A stretch of DNA of 64,000 nt, from contig OX411543.1 of the NCBI GenBank assembly GCA_948146395.1, forward strand, positions 55,532,017 to 55,596,016, read 5' to 3'. The position numbers were made by a program, and so were the translations under genes. Under the pieces are notes generated by a model. It did no database searches. It had not been told where the DNA came from and saw nothing but the letters and a program-made list of their open reading frames with translations. Shown in pieces: positions 32,399 through 43,898 of this stretch (position 1 is its first letter; each line of letters begins with the position of its first letter). Source of the DNA: Fragum whitleyi (taxonomy: Eukaryota; Mollusca; Bivalvia; Cardiida; Cardiidae).

Positions 32399-33775
32399 CT
32401 TTAAGTCAGCTCTTTGTTGTCTGAGGTTCCCTTTAACATTCGTGTCCATAGACAGATCATATTTAAATAAGGGTATCACCATCTCACCCAAGCATCTCTT
32501 TGGTCTGAACATCCCCTCTCTGTTATACAGCCTTACAGACAAAGTGAGCCTTTCCATGTCATCCTCGTCAATATTGTTGAAATACACTTGCTCGTTGAAA
32601 GATACTTCTGAACTTGCCTTTTGTTTGGTATGTTTTTTCACTTTCTTCTTGTTTGACAACGGGGCGATGAACTGTGCTGATAGTTTACCATAGACATGGC
32701 CTTTCTTTGCTTTTAAATTTGACGCCCTCTGTATGATTACGCGGAGCACTTTACTAGCTTCAAAGTGCTGCAAGCAAAGTTTGACCCTGCCCGTTATTGG
32801 ACCTCTCGATGACATGACTTGGCTCATTAAATTTTGTGGTGATTCTGGATCACTATGTGTCTGAATATCGATTCCCTCTCCTTCGTAAGTAGACTTGTCA
32901 ACGTTTTCAAGAGTTATTTCTTCCAAAGATTTCATGATCACTTCTTGGGTAAACACCGACTGTTTTGAGGAGAAATCATTTTCAAGAAAGGATCGTGTGA
33001 TCTTCGTAATTGAGCAGATACTGACCTGCCTCTCTCGCATCGCTACATTTGGATCTGATCCGCTACCAATCTGGGTGGATGCGCTATCCGCTAAACCATT
33101 TTTACGAGCTCTTGTTATTAGACCAAATTGACCCGTATTATGTCGGTATCCCCCTGCTCTAGAACCGCGTGTTTGATCCCTAGTAGTGCCATACAAATAG
33201 GAATCAGCTGTATGTGAGTTGCTTAAAGAGAGCTGTAAATTAGAGTTAGTCATGCATCCACTATCAACGCTAGGATTTGTAGATATAAGGCTGAAGGAGC
33301 TAGTGCCAATTTGACGACGTTCGGTAGAGGCGTCAGATCTCCTGTGTAGGCTCGAATCCGCGATATCCTCTGCGGACTGCATGTTTTCATTTTCGTTATA
33401 CCGGTACTGGTAAGGCATTTGCTCACTCATAGGCATACTCTCTTCATAAATGACCCCATTATACGTATTCTGACCACCCTGTAACGCCCCGTTGGTCCCA
33501 GTAGGCAAGGAGCCACATCGTCTTCGCTGGGAATCATCTTCACCATATCCTGCTTGGTGTTGAATTAGTCCGCGAGTGTTTGGTTCACTGTAAGATCTCG
33601 TAGGCTCAAAGAAGTATGGATGTCGCAGCCGCACTGGGTCGATTGTCGATGACCGTCTACTCTCTTCTTCGATATTATTGTTCTGTTCTTGTGTATTTCT
33701 TCTCCGAAATCCTTCAATCCATTTGCGAACTCTCCTCGCTGACTGTTCAGCGGCACCAAAAGCTTTTGCAAACAT
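32399..33775 (-). CDS. C2-domain protein (synaptotagmin-like), gene copy 1, exon 1
   Basis: The first ATG is at 33775. The frame runs 459 codons to a donor AAG|GTAAGTATG, and the four codons after that are intron. With exons 2 (31938-31832) and 3 (30844-30784) the product is about 514 residues. Residues 1-26 form a basic, possibly amphipathic helix (MFAKAFGAAEQSARR). Residues 27-324 are low-complexity, rich in Ser, Asn, Gln and Arg, and probably disordered. Residues 325-452 form one C2 domain with the GRVKLCLQH and FNEQVYFNNI blocks and a KKKVKKHTKQK polybasic patch. The acidic residues that bind calcium in synaptotagmin C2A are not in place (KKGHVYG and YNREGMF loops), so calcium-independent phosphoinositide or protein binding is likelier. 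There is no transmembrane segment. The exact family is unknown to me. Confidence 0.85.
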
Positions 33776-34689
33776 ATTCAATGTGCCTTACAGCTTCTGT
33801 TTTCGATGAATGATAATCTGCGCATTTTTCTTTCCCTTTTATAGTGACAGACTTTTCTTCAATAGGGTTATTGACTTATCGAATAGACGAGTTTTAGCAA
33901 TAATCAACCAAGAAGGATGGAAGAAACAGGAAGATACAAAGTAAACAACACCATTAGAAAAAAAACGTGATCTTAAGGTTGATTACAATTAGGAACGTCG
34001 TGAAATTGATAAGGTGTATGATTATGGAATTATTTGGTGCGTTGATTGAGTGTGAATAGTAAGTTTTGAACAAAATTTAAGGGAGGTTATAAATACCCCT
34101 AAAGGGGGTAAGGTAGGGTAAGGGTTTAATGAGAGCTTTAACAATATCGCTAAATTTGTCTCAAATGGGATGAATTAGCGATTTTCTACCCATAACCTAA
34201 AAGAAATGTTCTTTTCTGTTAATGTGTCCTCACGAACCAATCAGACAACCACACCACTTAATAAAATATTGTAATAATTGAATCTTTATGAATGAAATAA
34301 TGATAGGTTTTAACCATTTAAATGCACTTTTGAAAATTTCAGAGTTTTTTGTGATTGGAGTGAGTAGTTAGAATGTATCGAATGAAGCGCTGATCTTTCG
34401 ACTAAGAATGGTTTTGATCTAGGTGAATGCCAATTTCACGATGCTACTGACTGAACTTGCCAAATATTTTATGTGTATTAATTAAGAGAGTTCGCACCTG
34501 AGATCAAAGTAATACAGTTTTCCTGATTTTTTTTTCATATGGCGCAGCCAAACATAATTCTACGACAATAATGCATTTAAAAGTAGGGGTTGGATTGGGT
34601 TTTGAGAAAATCGACTGTTTAAGTAGGTGGGGTCTACTTTTCTGTATTGTGAAAAATGATTGTAAAAAAGATCTGTATTTGAAAATTTG
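33776..34689. other. Upstream region of C2 gene copy 1
   Basis: Contains the TATA box below and a block (about 33860-34080) that recurs upstream of copy 2 (48740-48960) and again, without a gene, at 50001-50250. No other coding signal. Confidence 0.5.
33837..33843 (-). promoter_or_regulatory. TATA box of C2 gene copy 1
   Basis: The minus strand reads CACTATAAAAGGG, 62 nt upstream of the ATG, leaving room for a transcript start and a ~30-nt leader. It is identical in copy 2 at 48717-48723. Confidence 0.65.
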
Positions 34690-34885
34690 TTTTAAAACGC
34701 CGTTAGAGGCATACCAAAAATGCATTATCAGTCCTAAACGGCATATCTGCAAAGGGTTATAAAGCATGAACATGCTTTTTGTGTCAAATGCGCATTCATA
34801 TGAACAACGTTTGTGTTTTTACGAAATGAACGGAAAGGTATGTAAATTACGAAATTTACTGTCCAGGTTTTGATGGCGTTTCCCT

Positions 34886-35308
34886 GTTCATAATATGACA
34901 TACGTCGCCGGAGTGAAATAACCCCGTTGATTATTTTTGATATAACACAAGTGTTACTACACTAGTGGAATAACTATACAAATGAGCTAAAAACGAAGAA
35001 CAACGTTTTATGTTTGTAAGGAAAATGACGCCAAGGTGAATCTACTGACGTCATTTTACAAACGGCGATTTAAATATGTTTCGCGGAATAAAATGAATCT
35101 ATAAAATTTAATATGTAATTTTCTCGTCTCATCGCCAAAATTCGGGTCATATTGTAAATAAAATATTAAATGTGTGCTCATCAAGTACCGAATTAAACTC
35201 GTCATCTATAAACAGATTGAAATTCGGCACAGTCTCGTTTTTATCTTTTTGCAGATGACTTGTTTAATGAATTCGGTATTCCATGACCACTCATTCAATA
35301 TCCTCTAT
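34886..35308 (-). mobile_element. Foldback-type insertion present only in copy 2
   Basis: Copy 1 reads TTTCCCTATATCTGGG without interruption at 22826-22841; here the same words are split by about 425 bp. The insert is the inverse orientation of the 29172-29524 element: it ends ACTCATTCAATATCCTC and starts ATAATATGACATACGTC. It includes the same AT-rich palindrome near 35200-35275. Confidence 0.7.
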
Positions 35309-35395
35309 ATCTGGGATAAAAAAATTCCGTCACTCATGTCGCCCTGATGTAACCAGTGAAGACATTGAATGCACTACGAACCGAACTTGCCTTAA

Positions 35396-36674
35396 GGTAA
35401 CTGCGGACAGATAACATGGTCGAAATTTTGACTTTCTTAAAATCTCATAATAATTTCTGAAATTTATATTTGAAGTGCGGTAATTAGTAACCACGCAGTG
35501 AAAAGGGTCTGAAGCTCGTTCGTTTGACGTTGTGACGTCATTAAGGGGCCAACCCCTTTTCGACCCGCCAAAATCATTATTTGCGAATATGTTCTGAATA
35601 AATCGGCCGATTTTCACGAAAAAAGTTTCATTTTGAAAGTCCAAGAACGCCCGAGCTATTCGTTTAATTTCTGTGCACATTCAAATAGAAAAATAGGCCC
35701 CCCGAAACGCTAACTATTTCGGATATTTTAAGAATTGACGTTCCTTTTTTATTTCATTTTTTGTAAATAAGTTAAGATTTCTCAAAATATCGTCCGGTGA
35801 CCTATGCTGATTTTTTGTTATTTTGTAGAGAAAAGAATATGCTTTGAATTAATCAAATAAAAATGATATGTCTTCTGGTTAGATTTTTTATTCAATTCGA
35901 TTTTGTGAAGTTGTTGGAACAGTTTTCGTCGAATTCGACGTCGCACCAAAACCATCGGCACTATGCTTATTTGGCGCCAATCTCCGTGCAATAACGTATT
36001 CTAAAATATTTGAAATTAAGCTTGTTCGTAAAATATAGGATTCAAAAGTATTAAATCTAAATGTGATTTTAAGAAATACAAAAATTACTTAAGTTTTATC
36101 CATTTAAAAAGACACCTTTTGTGAACATTTGATGCGACGTTGAAATATCCTTTGATTTGCGATATCTTCGTGGAATCGAATTTTACAAAAAAATCTAACC
36201 CGAAGAGACATGGTTTTTATTTCAAATTTCTTCAGCGGAATGGTTTAACAGCATCATATCAAAATTTCAGCATAGGTCACCGGACAAATTTTCGAGAAAA
36301 AGGCAATATTTCCAGTGACTGTACTCGAAAACAGCAACGCAGAAGGCATTAACATTTATTACGTTACACTTAATTCTATTTCTTGCGCTTATATCCTAAT
36401 ATCAATAAAACATAACATCAGGCGTCTTTAAACGAAGCAAATGGCGTTTTGGGGATGAAAATCGTTCTATTATTTCCGAAAAAAAGGCAAATTACTGATT
36501 TTGCTCCCTAAAAAAGGGGTCGGCCCCTTGATGACGTCATGACGTCAACTCTATGTTATGAAATTCCTTTATATTACCGAAATATGAAAGCGTTCAGTTT
36601 TATCGCATTAGGCATGATTTGCAGACAATTTAAAATTTGGACCTAAAATTAACCTCTTTGTGTCCGCAGTTACC
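35396..36674. mobile_element. TTAA-flanked MITE
   Basis: The ends GGTAACTGCGGACA and (inverse) TGTCCGCAGTTACC are perfect 14-bp inverted repeats flanked by TTAA at 35392-35395 and 36675-36678. Copy 1 has the empty site CTTGCCTTAAAAGGCACGG (about 22909). Inside, GTGACGTCATTAAGGGGCC (35529) is mirrored at 36519-36545, giving longer imperfect arms. There is no transposase. TTAA duplications are made by piggyBac and Kolobok families; GG-start ends do not settle which. About 1.28 kb. Confidence 0.85.
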
Positions 36675-36831
36675 TTAAATGGCACGGCTTAAGTTGATTT
36701 CATCACCAAATTGACATTTTGATTATTTTGGAAATAATTTGGAATGAAAGTGAGGAGCGAGTTTTGAATAAATTGAAGAGATGTTATAAATACTGGTCCA
36801 ACTGTCAACTATATAGAGGACAATCGTTTGT

Positions 36832-36972
36832 TTCAGTGTAAGATCGATTTATATTCATTAAGTGAACAACGAAGGCTATATTTTCACGAGTGGCGGAGCC
36901 TCGAGTGAAAATATAGCTTTTGTTGTTCACCAAAATGAAATATAAATCGATGTAACTCGAAAAACAAACGAT
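36832..36972. repeat. ~140-bp palindrome, copy-2 equivalent
   Basis: Same as 23072-23220, but the apex here is intact: CGAGTGGCGGAGCCTCGAG. The arms start AATCGTTTGTTT and end AAACAAACGATT. Confidence 0.85.
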
Positions 36973-39900
36973 TTTTCTATTTCTTTATTGCAAAAATGAG
37001 ACAAAATGTGGAATTTCTAGGACATACAAGTTTTCGTAAAGCGCGTCATTTTGCACGTGATTGCCCTGAAACTTTCATTGTGACGTCACATATTGCGCCC
37101 CGCATAGATGACGTCAGACAGGATGAAATGCACGAAAGCATGGTATAAGATTTTGATAATTTCACTGCTTTTGCGGTGAGATTATCAAGTGATAATCTAC
37201 CGTTATTTCTCGATAATCTACCTGAAAGCATTAAAGAAAATGCCGCCTATTTCGTTCAGCTGATAAAATCTTGGCATTATTTTATCGATTTGAATGGAAT
37301 GCTAATTCTAAACGATTTTGAAGTCTTTTGGCACTACTCAGGAGTGTTTTTGCACAGCGTGAATGTTTTAGATGAAAGACTGAAGCGTTAAGCGAGTGAT
37401 TTGGAATGGTTTTGATCGAGATGGTTCCAGTCAATTTCACAATGTTACTAACTATATTCAGAGTCACAGTTGTTCAAAAACCCAGTTACTGTGCAGCTGG
37501 TCAGAATCTGTAATCTTCTCAAATGTGCGTGATTATTCTTTATTTGTCTATTCATCTTTTTGTAAAATTCTTTAGTTATTTCTGACAAATCAACTGTTCC
37601 GTTCAATAGAAAGGTTCATTGTACTAGAGTTATATGGATTAAATGACCGGTCACTTGCGGTCTCTATCTACCACCTCTGAGAATTTTTACTCTGAAATCG
37701 TGATTTGTATATTAGCATTGTAGCAGTTTTATGTAGTGACAATCCAAGAAAGAACAAAAGAATAGACCAATCAATACTTTTATTTTCAACATTAAGAAGA
37801 ACGTTGAACTAATACAATTTTTTGCTTTTTTTCTCTACCATTTCTGCGGTTACGCGAATTAAACATCGTAACTACATGTACGTCTAAGTCGCGACGTTTA
37901 GGCTACCCTAACATAAATAGTCGGATCCTCAAGTGTCTTTAAAATTGCACTATTATTGTTGAGCATTATCGATAAAATGTGGACATTAACTGAAACGCAA
38001 TTAAAAAGAGGGGTTAAAGTGCGCGCAAGTGTCGTCGTAACGTCGTTTCGGGACCGATCCGATTCTTACCAGCTTAATCTAGAATTTGCAAATATTTACT
38101 GAATTATTAAATCAATTTTCACGGGCAGTTTCATTTAGCCAGTTTAAAAAAGCGCTTTTTTCACTTTTTTCTTGTGCACATTCAAACAGAATAATCGGCT
38201 TTACACGATTTCGATTTCGTGCTTAAAAGTTTGACGTCCCTATTTCTAATCCATTTTTGGTAAAGGATTACGATCGTCTAATAAAAATTAAAAAAGAGAA
38301 AAAGTGGCATATGCAGATTTTGGTGGACGTTTAGGTTACCAATATCACTACGTATGGGCAATTCAGTCCGATGTTAGCTAATAGCTTTTCAAAAAAGTAG
38401 TGCCCACTAAGCCTTAATTGACTATTTTTCAAGCCTTGTATCTGTCTGACAACTCATTACCAGAGCCTAGGCGCAAAGCATAACGTAACTCTCCATTAAT
38501 TACCACTGGGACAATACGTTAACGAAACGTTGTTTTAATAAATATTTATCATAATTGTATAAACCTTGATTAGTCTATCAAAATATCCACGACGCAATGC
38601 TCCTCTTCCAATGCGAGATCGAATCAAATGTTTCCGATGCAAAAAAAATATGGAAACTCCATGGGTTAAAACATATGTTATAATGCTGTACGATATTCGC
38701 CGTTTTGATATTGATATGTAACAAAATTACAAAATACATCGAATAATCGTGAGAGTTACCAGATAGACTAGATGTTTTGGATTTTTTTAATGAAATATCA
38801 GTAAACGCTCGGAAAAATTTGCCTTGCATATATAGGCTAGCGAAATACGTGTCCGATGACGTGGACTATGACGTAATTACCATGCCTGCAAAAAATAAAA
38901 CTTCGACAGGACAATTTAATTTTTGTAAAAAGTTTGTAAAAAATGAAATGACGTGTTATGCAGACTAAAGTTGGGTCAGTATTTTTTTTAAAAAAAAAAA
39001 AAAAAAAAAAAATGAGATCACCAATCAAAATATTTAATTAATTATTCGAGAACGAGGAAAAAATGAGCAACTTGTCTCAGGGTCTATAAATGCAGCTTAC
39101 GGAATGGAGCGACATTGGGTGGGTTATCGAGGATGCTGACAACAATGAATTTTGAAAATGGCGTGATACAAGGATTCTATATAATTTGTAGATAGCATTA
39201 ACACATCTTCTAAATGCCAAACATGCGCAATTGTGAGATCTGACTCGCGAGCATGCCTTGATATAAGAGGGTACAGCGTAGAAGCGTAGAGCGTAGAAGG
39301 GACAGGTTCATCAGATTATTTTGATATCGGGTGTACGTTTCGTTCTCCAAGGTACTGTTAATCAGGCCTAGAGAGAAATTTGCCCTTTAGTTCTCCATGG
39401 TCTACTGGAGGTCACTCATTTTAAATTTCGTATATAGAAATACTGGACTGGTTACCTACCTAAAACTACTACGTGAATAGGTATACGGTATATACAACGG
39501 TTGCCATTCCTTGGAAATACCGGAATACACATGGATACCGACACAACGCGTACAGGAAATATGTAATAATCGCATTGCAGTGTGGTAAAGATTAATGCAA
39601 TAATGTTATACATTATATTAATTTTGAACACGTGACAAATATTCAACTAGCAATGCCAAATTTTATTTGTAATAAGAACAACAAATATAATAAACTTAAA
39701 TAAATAAGTATAATTTCTAAAGGGGCTGTCACACCACAGCGTATGAGAGTAACGTATGCCCTGCGTATAAAAAATAGAGAAATTCTGCTTATAGGCACAA
39801 CTTTTCAGCGTATTACCAGGGAACCCCGTCGGATTTTCATCTTTGACGAATGACCAGCGTAGTATGTCACCGTTAAGGTAACGTTTATCGACGTATGAGT

Positions 39901-40594
39901 AGCGTATGCAAGCGAACGAGTAACGTATGGATAACGAATGAAAGCGTATGAATAACGTATGAGTATCTTTTTGCTGATATTTCTCTTAATTCCTTCAGAC
40001 ATATCATAGGTATTAAGCCGTTAGGTTTCCAAGAAAGAAACAAGATACCTATGATTTGGACCTGAGACACCCTCTACTGACTCCCTTAGTTCTATACGAA
40101 ATAGAATTACATTCATGATATTGTATCATTATTCTCTCTAAAAGATATGGAGGGATCTTCTTTTAATTCGAAATCCTCTTTTTAAAGTATAACTCCTCTA
40201 CGAAAGATTATAGGCAATCCATTGAAAAGGGAGACTGGTCTGATAAGGAAGTTATTTTGATTTTGATGAAATTCTATAATGCCTCCATTGAAAGACCTGA
40301 CTCTATTTCGAATGGAAAAATCACTATGAATAGTGGATCAATGATCATATGTATATTTGAAGAGAACCCATTGAAAACTGTAAACACTGTCGCGATAACG
40401 ATATTTGTCCAAGTTTGTACAAAGCCCCCTTTCTATTAATATTTTAGGACCTAGCCCAATATCAAAAGGATGGATCCTTAATATGACAAAATTTATTCTG
40501 TATAAGTTCGAAGGGAATTAAATAAGATCTGTTGGCTTTATCACGCGTTAAAATCTACAGAAAAGCAGACAGACGCAATGGTAGACGGAAAGAC

Positions 40595-40622
40595 AAAAAA
40601 AAAAAAAAAAAAAAAAAAAAAA
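40595..40622. repeat. Poly(A) tract
   Basis: A-homopolymer of about 27 bases inside the outer Harbinger element. The lysine-rich frame over it is an artefact. Confidence 0.85.
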
Positions 40623-41461
40623 CGTTTTATCCCGCTCTGCTCTTCTTTCAGTAAGCTGGATATTTTCATTTGGAGGGGGATAGAAAGCTGTTTTCCTCCC
40701 GCTTATGTGGAAGGGCGGGCTCAAAAGAACCCGGGACCCATCAAATATAACTTGCTGAAGGTACAGTCAATGGTCCTGATTGATCTCCTCTTAATTACGA
40801 CCGGGCGCTTATTTCTTCTCTGATAGTGCCCCCAAAACTCTCTCAAGGAAAAAAAATAGTCTGCAGTCTTACAAAAGATGAGTATTGAAATACAGCTAAA
40901 ATGATTATTCTATGTCAGCGTATGACAAGCGAACTTGACTTATGAGTGATGGGGCTGTCACACCACAGCGTATGTCACAGCGTATGGCGAACGTATGCTC
41001 ATACGCTCACATACGCTGATGTACGCTAGGCGTTCGTTACTCATAAGTCGTGTACGTTACAAGTACGCTGGTATACGTTGATATACGTTCTTATACGCAA
41101 AGGCCAAAAAATATTTTTTGACATGTTAAAAAAAGTTCAGCGTATGCCAGCGTATAGAATATACTCTATTCATACGGTATGCATACGGTCTATACGCTAG
41201 AGGTACGCTACTAATACGGTATGCATAAGGTCAATACGCTACGCGAACGCTACTCATAGGTCAAGTACGCTTGTCATACGCTGACAGAAAATTAAAATTC
41301 TATCAGACATAATATATATTTGGAACTTTTAGAACTTAATTTCGCTACTTTGACCAATGGTATGATCACAGCTCTATTGGAATTAGTGGTCACAAAAACG
41401 AGTCGGGTTTAAACATGTACTTTATATAAGTCAGTTGTAGATCTAGCTCAACACAGAAAGG

Positions 41462-41648
41462 ATGGATGCAGCTCTTCTAAGTCACCATTTAACCTTGTAT
41501 TATGTTGAAAAAAGAAGACATTGGAGACGAAGGAAGAGGAAAACAGCAAGGCGCAAAATATGGATTGAACCTTGGATTGGGAGGCGGTGGCATTTCGGCC
41601 TTTTTGACCAGCTCTTGGTTGAGTTAAGAAATGAGGATCAAGCATCTG
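41462..41648 (+). pseudogene. Harbinger transposase N-terminal exon, truncated
   Basis: The ATG at 41462 follows a TATA-like TTTATATAAG at about 41420. Residues 22-62 (RRRKRKTARRKIWIEPW then GLFDQLLVELRNEDQAS) match the conserved head of PIF/Harbinger DDE transposases, an arginine-rich start and W-x-R/E-P-W followed by a G-x-F/Y-x2-L-x2-E-L-R box. After that the frame runs into sequence that makes better sense on the minus strand, so the transposase is cut before its catalytic part. Confidence 0.65.
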
Positions 41649-42250
41649 GTCCTCTTCTTCCGTTGAGAGGCTACACGACCTCTTTTTGGCCCTTTTCTTC
41701 CTTTCCAGCGTTGAGGACCTGGAAGAATCGTCTTCCGAGGTCGGGGAAGTATCTAGTGACTAATCTTCATCGACTGGCGATGGAGATCTAGATCTGTACT
41801 GAACAGCATTTTCGTCTTCTTTCTTGTGTTTTTGGCCGCCACCATAGCGCAGTTGGTTAAGCATAAGACTTTCAATCTAGAAGTCGTGGGTTCGATCCCC
41901 GGAAGCGGCAAATATCCTTTCCGACGTTTGTCTCTCACCAATGGGTAGATAATCGTAAACCTATGTGAGATAGCAGTCGGAGGCTAGGATAGGGTGTAAT
42001 GGTAGTACAGGTGAAAGAAATACCAGGAATCCATTGTTGGGTGCTCCGGCCGCCGCGGTATAACTGCGAAATTGTTGAAAGCGGCGTAAAACCCATTCAA
42101 ACAAACAAACAAACAAACAAATCTTTCTTTTGTTGAGTACCACCACTCTTTTCTTTAGCTGATAAAGAAACACTTCTTTTCCCCTTCCCTTTCCCACGTT
42201 TTCCCGGTATCCTTACTGCTGAGTGTCTACTTCCAGACTGAAGGAACTGA
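41649..42250 (-). pseudogene. Harbinger accessory (Myb/SANT-like) protein remnant
   Basis: Read on the minus strand from about 42250 to 42122 and, across the SINE, from 41833 to 41649, a frame rich in Lys, Arg and Ser (GKRGKGRGKRSVSLSAKEK... SPTSEDDSSRSS...) ends in STEEEDQML. That resembles the start of a Myb/SANT-like domain. Harbinger elements encode such a DNA-binding partner. It is broken by the SINE, one stop, and fusion to the oppositely oriented transposase exon. Confidence 0.5.
41834..42121 (+). mobile_element. Full-length tRNA-derived SINE
   Basis: The head runs GGCCGCCACCATAGCGCAGTTGG, with a good A box, to GGGTTCGATCCCCGG, a perfect B box. After it come a ~190-nt body and a (CAAA)n tail. 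An imperfect ~12-bp duplication, TCTTTCTT.TGTT, flanks it. It is the best-preserved of five copies in this window and interrupts the Harbinger remnant. It would be transcribed by RNA polymerase III and mobilised by a LINE. Confidence 0.9.
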
Positions 42251-43759
42251 CAAAGGTCATAAATGATGATAACCGCTGTATACTTTAGTCATACGCTTAC
42301 ATACGTTAGCCATACGTTACTCGCTCGCTGGCATACGCTACGCATACGGTGTTGTACGTTACAATTACGCTTGTAAACGCACACGTACGTTTTGTATACG
42401 CTGATAATACGCTGGCCATACGCTACTTTAACGCTGCTTATACGCTGGCCGTACGTTTAAAATGTTTTCTTGTCGATGGCGGGGGTTTACGCCGAAGAGT
42501 TGAGCGTATGAACAAGATTGTGTCTTTATTCTATACGCTAGGCATACGTTACCCTCATACGCTGTGGTGTGACACCCCCTTAACGTACCTCTAGCGCATT
42601 GACCACATGCATACCGTATGACTAGCATATTTTTTATACGCTGGCATGCGCTGACAATTTTTTAAAATGTTAAAAAAATGGCCTTCTGCGTATAAGAACG
42701 TATACCAGCGTACTTGTAACGTACGCGAATCTATGAGTAACGAACGCCTAGCGTACATCAGCGTATGTGGGCGTATGAGCATACTTACGATATATGCTGT
42801 GACATGCGCTGTGGTGTGACAGCCCGATAAAGAGAAATCTTTCAAATACATTTTTTTGTAATAAAATACTCTAGGAAAATTTGGACATGTTAAAACGTTT
42901 TTAGAAATTAGGACATTGGTTAGATACATTTTCCGTTTGGTGTATTTTTATATGTAGACTTTCTTTTTTCGCGGCGAATGGATGAATCACTCTACGATCG
43001 TCCACGATCTGTTTTTTCAGTGCTTGGATTTTGTATATTGTTGCGAGTCACTTGCCTTGCACATATAAGTATCTTTATTAGGAAGGAGCTTTCGTTGGAC
43101 TATGTATATCGAAACGAAATGTCGTAGTTATGTGATTTTTTTTAAGTTATTGTTTTTAGTTTCTAATCATGGAACTTATTTTATAACACTACTTTTATAC
43201 TTGATACTCCTGTCTTGTGTTTGTTATTTTTTCTATAGAATCATCATTCTATTAAAACATTCTTTCGAATCGGGAAAATGATAAAAATAGAAACGGGATT
43301 AAATGAATGAGCCCAATTCAGTATCTAAACGTAGCAAACACATATATACATTCATTTATGTATCATTTAGTTTTTGCCGTGTTCATTCCAATGAGATATT
43401 GCCAGGCAGAATCATATAATGAATGATAACACCAGGTACAATTCGAGATTTAGACTTACGATTATTTTCTTCGTAATAGGTTTAGTCAAACGGGCACAGG
43501 GACCTGTTTTACTAAACATCTTACGATCATTTTTTGTACAAGTCAAAAATTAAAGTTGCTTCTACAGAAGTAACTAAATATGGAATTTTGTCATGCATCA
43601 TCTTCTTCTAAAGACTATTCAAATTAGATATTGCAAGGCAGATTCTACCTATGAATGAAAACACCAGGTACGATTTGTGATTTTGACTTAGAATTATTTT
43701 CTGTAAGAAGTTTAGTAAAACTGGACTCAGGTCCCTACATTATAAAACAACTTTCGTTC

Positions 43760-43898
43760 CTTCTGAGTCCCACATAGGTCTACAATTACCAATCCATTTG
43801 AGGGAGGATGAGCGTAGGATGAGCGCTGCCGTCTGGGATCAAACCCGGGGTCTTCAGATTGACAGTCAGACACGCTACTAACTGCGCTGTGACGGTGG
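43760..43898 (-). mobile_element. Truncated SINE (copy-2 equivalent of 28346-28624)
   Basis: Retains the head, including TTGCCACCGTCACAGCGCAG, and about 60 nt of body. A deletion has removed the rest of the body and the tail, together with the spacer beside it. Confidence 0.75.

Larger units (their letters stand above)
22636..34689. repeat. Segmental tandem duplication, copy 1
   Basis: Begins at the AAAACGCCGTTAG block, which recurs at about 34693 and 49921, and aligns in order with 34690-49915. It carries the first C2-domain gene. Unlike copy 2 it holds an extra SINE (27981-28246), a foldback insertion (29172-29524) and an additional diverged ~1-kb unit (about 25.08-26.07 kb). Confidence 0.85.
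40951..42579 (-). mobile_element. PIF/Harbinger-type element, inner reversed copy
   Basis: The left 270 bp (40951-41220) is the inverse of the outer element's right arm (42581-42826). Its right end matches the start of the outer left arm inverted. It is therefore the same family inserted into its sibling in opposite orientation. The flanks read GAGTGA|...|TTAACG, compatible with a TAA duplication mutated on one side. The centre carries remnants of both Harbinger genes and a SINE. Confidence 0.7.
39722..42826 (+). mobile_element. PIF/Harbinger-type element, outer copy
   Basis: The ends GGGGCTGTCACACCACAGCG and (inverse) CGGGCTGTCACACCACAGCG flank a 3.1-kb block missing from copy 1, where TTTCTGAAGAGTAGTC is continuous (about 27045). 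The flanks fit a TAA target duplication, typical of Harbinger. The left arm is an array of ACGTATG/GCGTATG motifs. The centre (about 39970-40900) has no gene I recognise. Its right arm is only ~246 bp (42581-42826) because a second copy of the same family, reversed, is inserted at 40951-42579. Confidence 0.75.

Noticed and set aside
33776..33781. Start two codons upstream of the ATG
   Set aside because: That start would use TTG; the first ATG is at 33775 and is the plausible eukaryotic start.
40200..40450. Possible second gene in the outer Harbinger element (frame with GDWSDKEVILILMKFYN)
   Set aside because: Faintly like a Myb/SANT start, but short, with no splice support and no clear domain.
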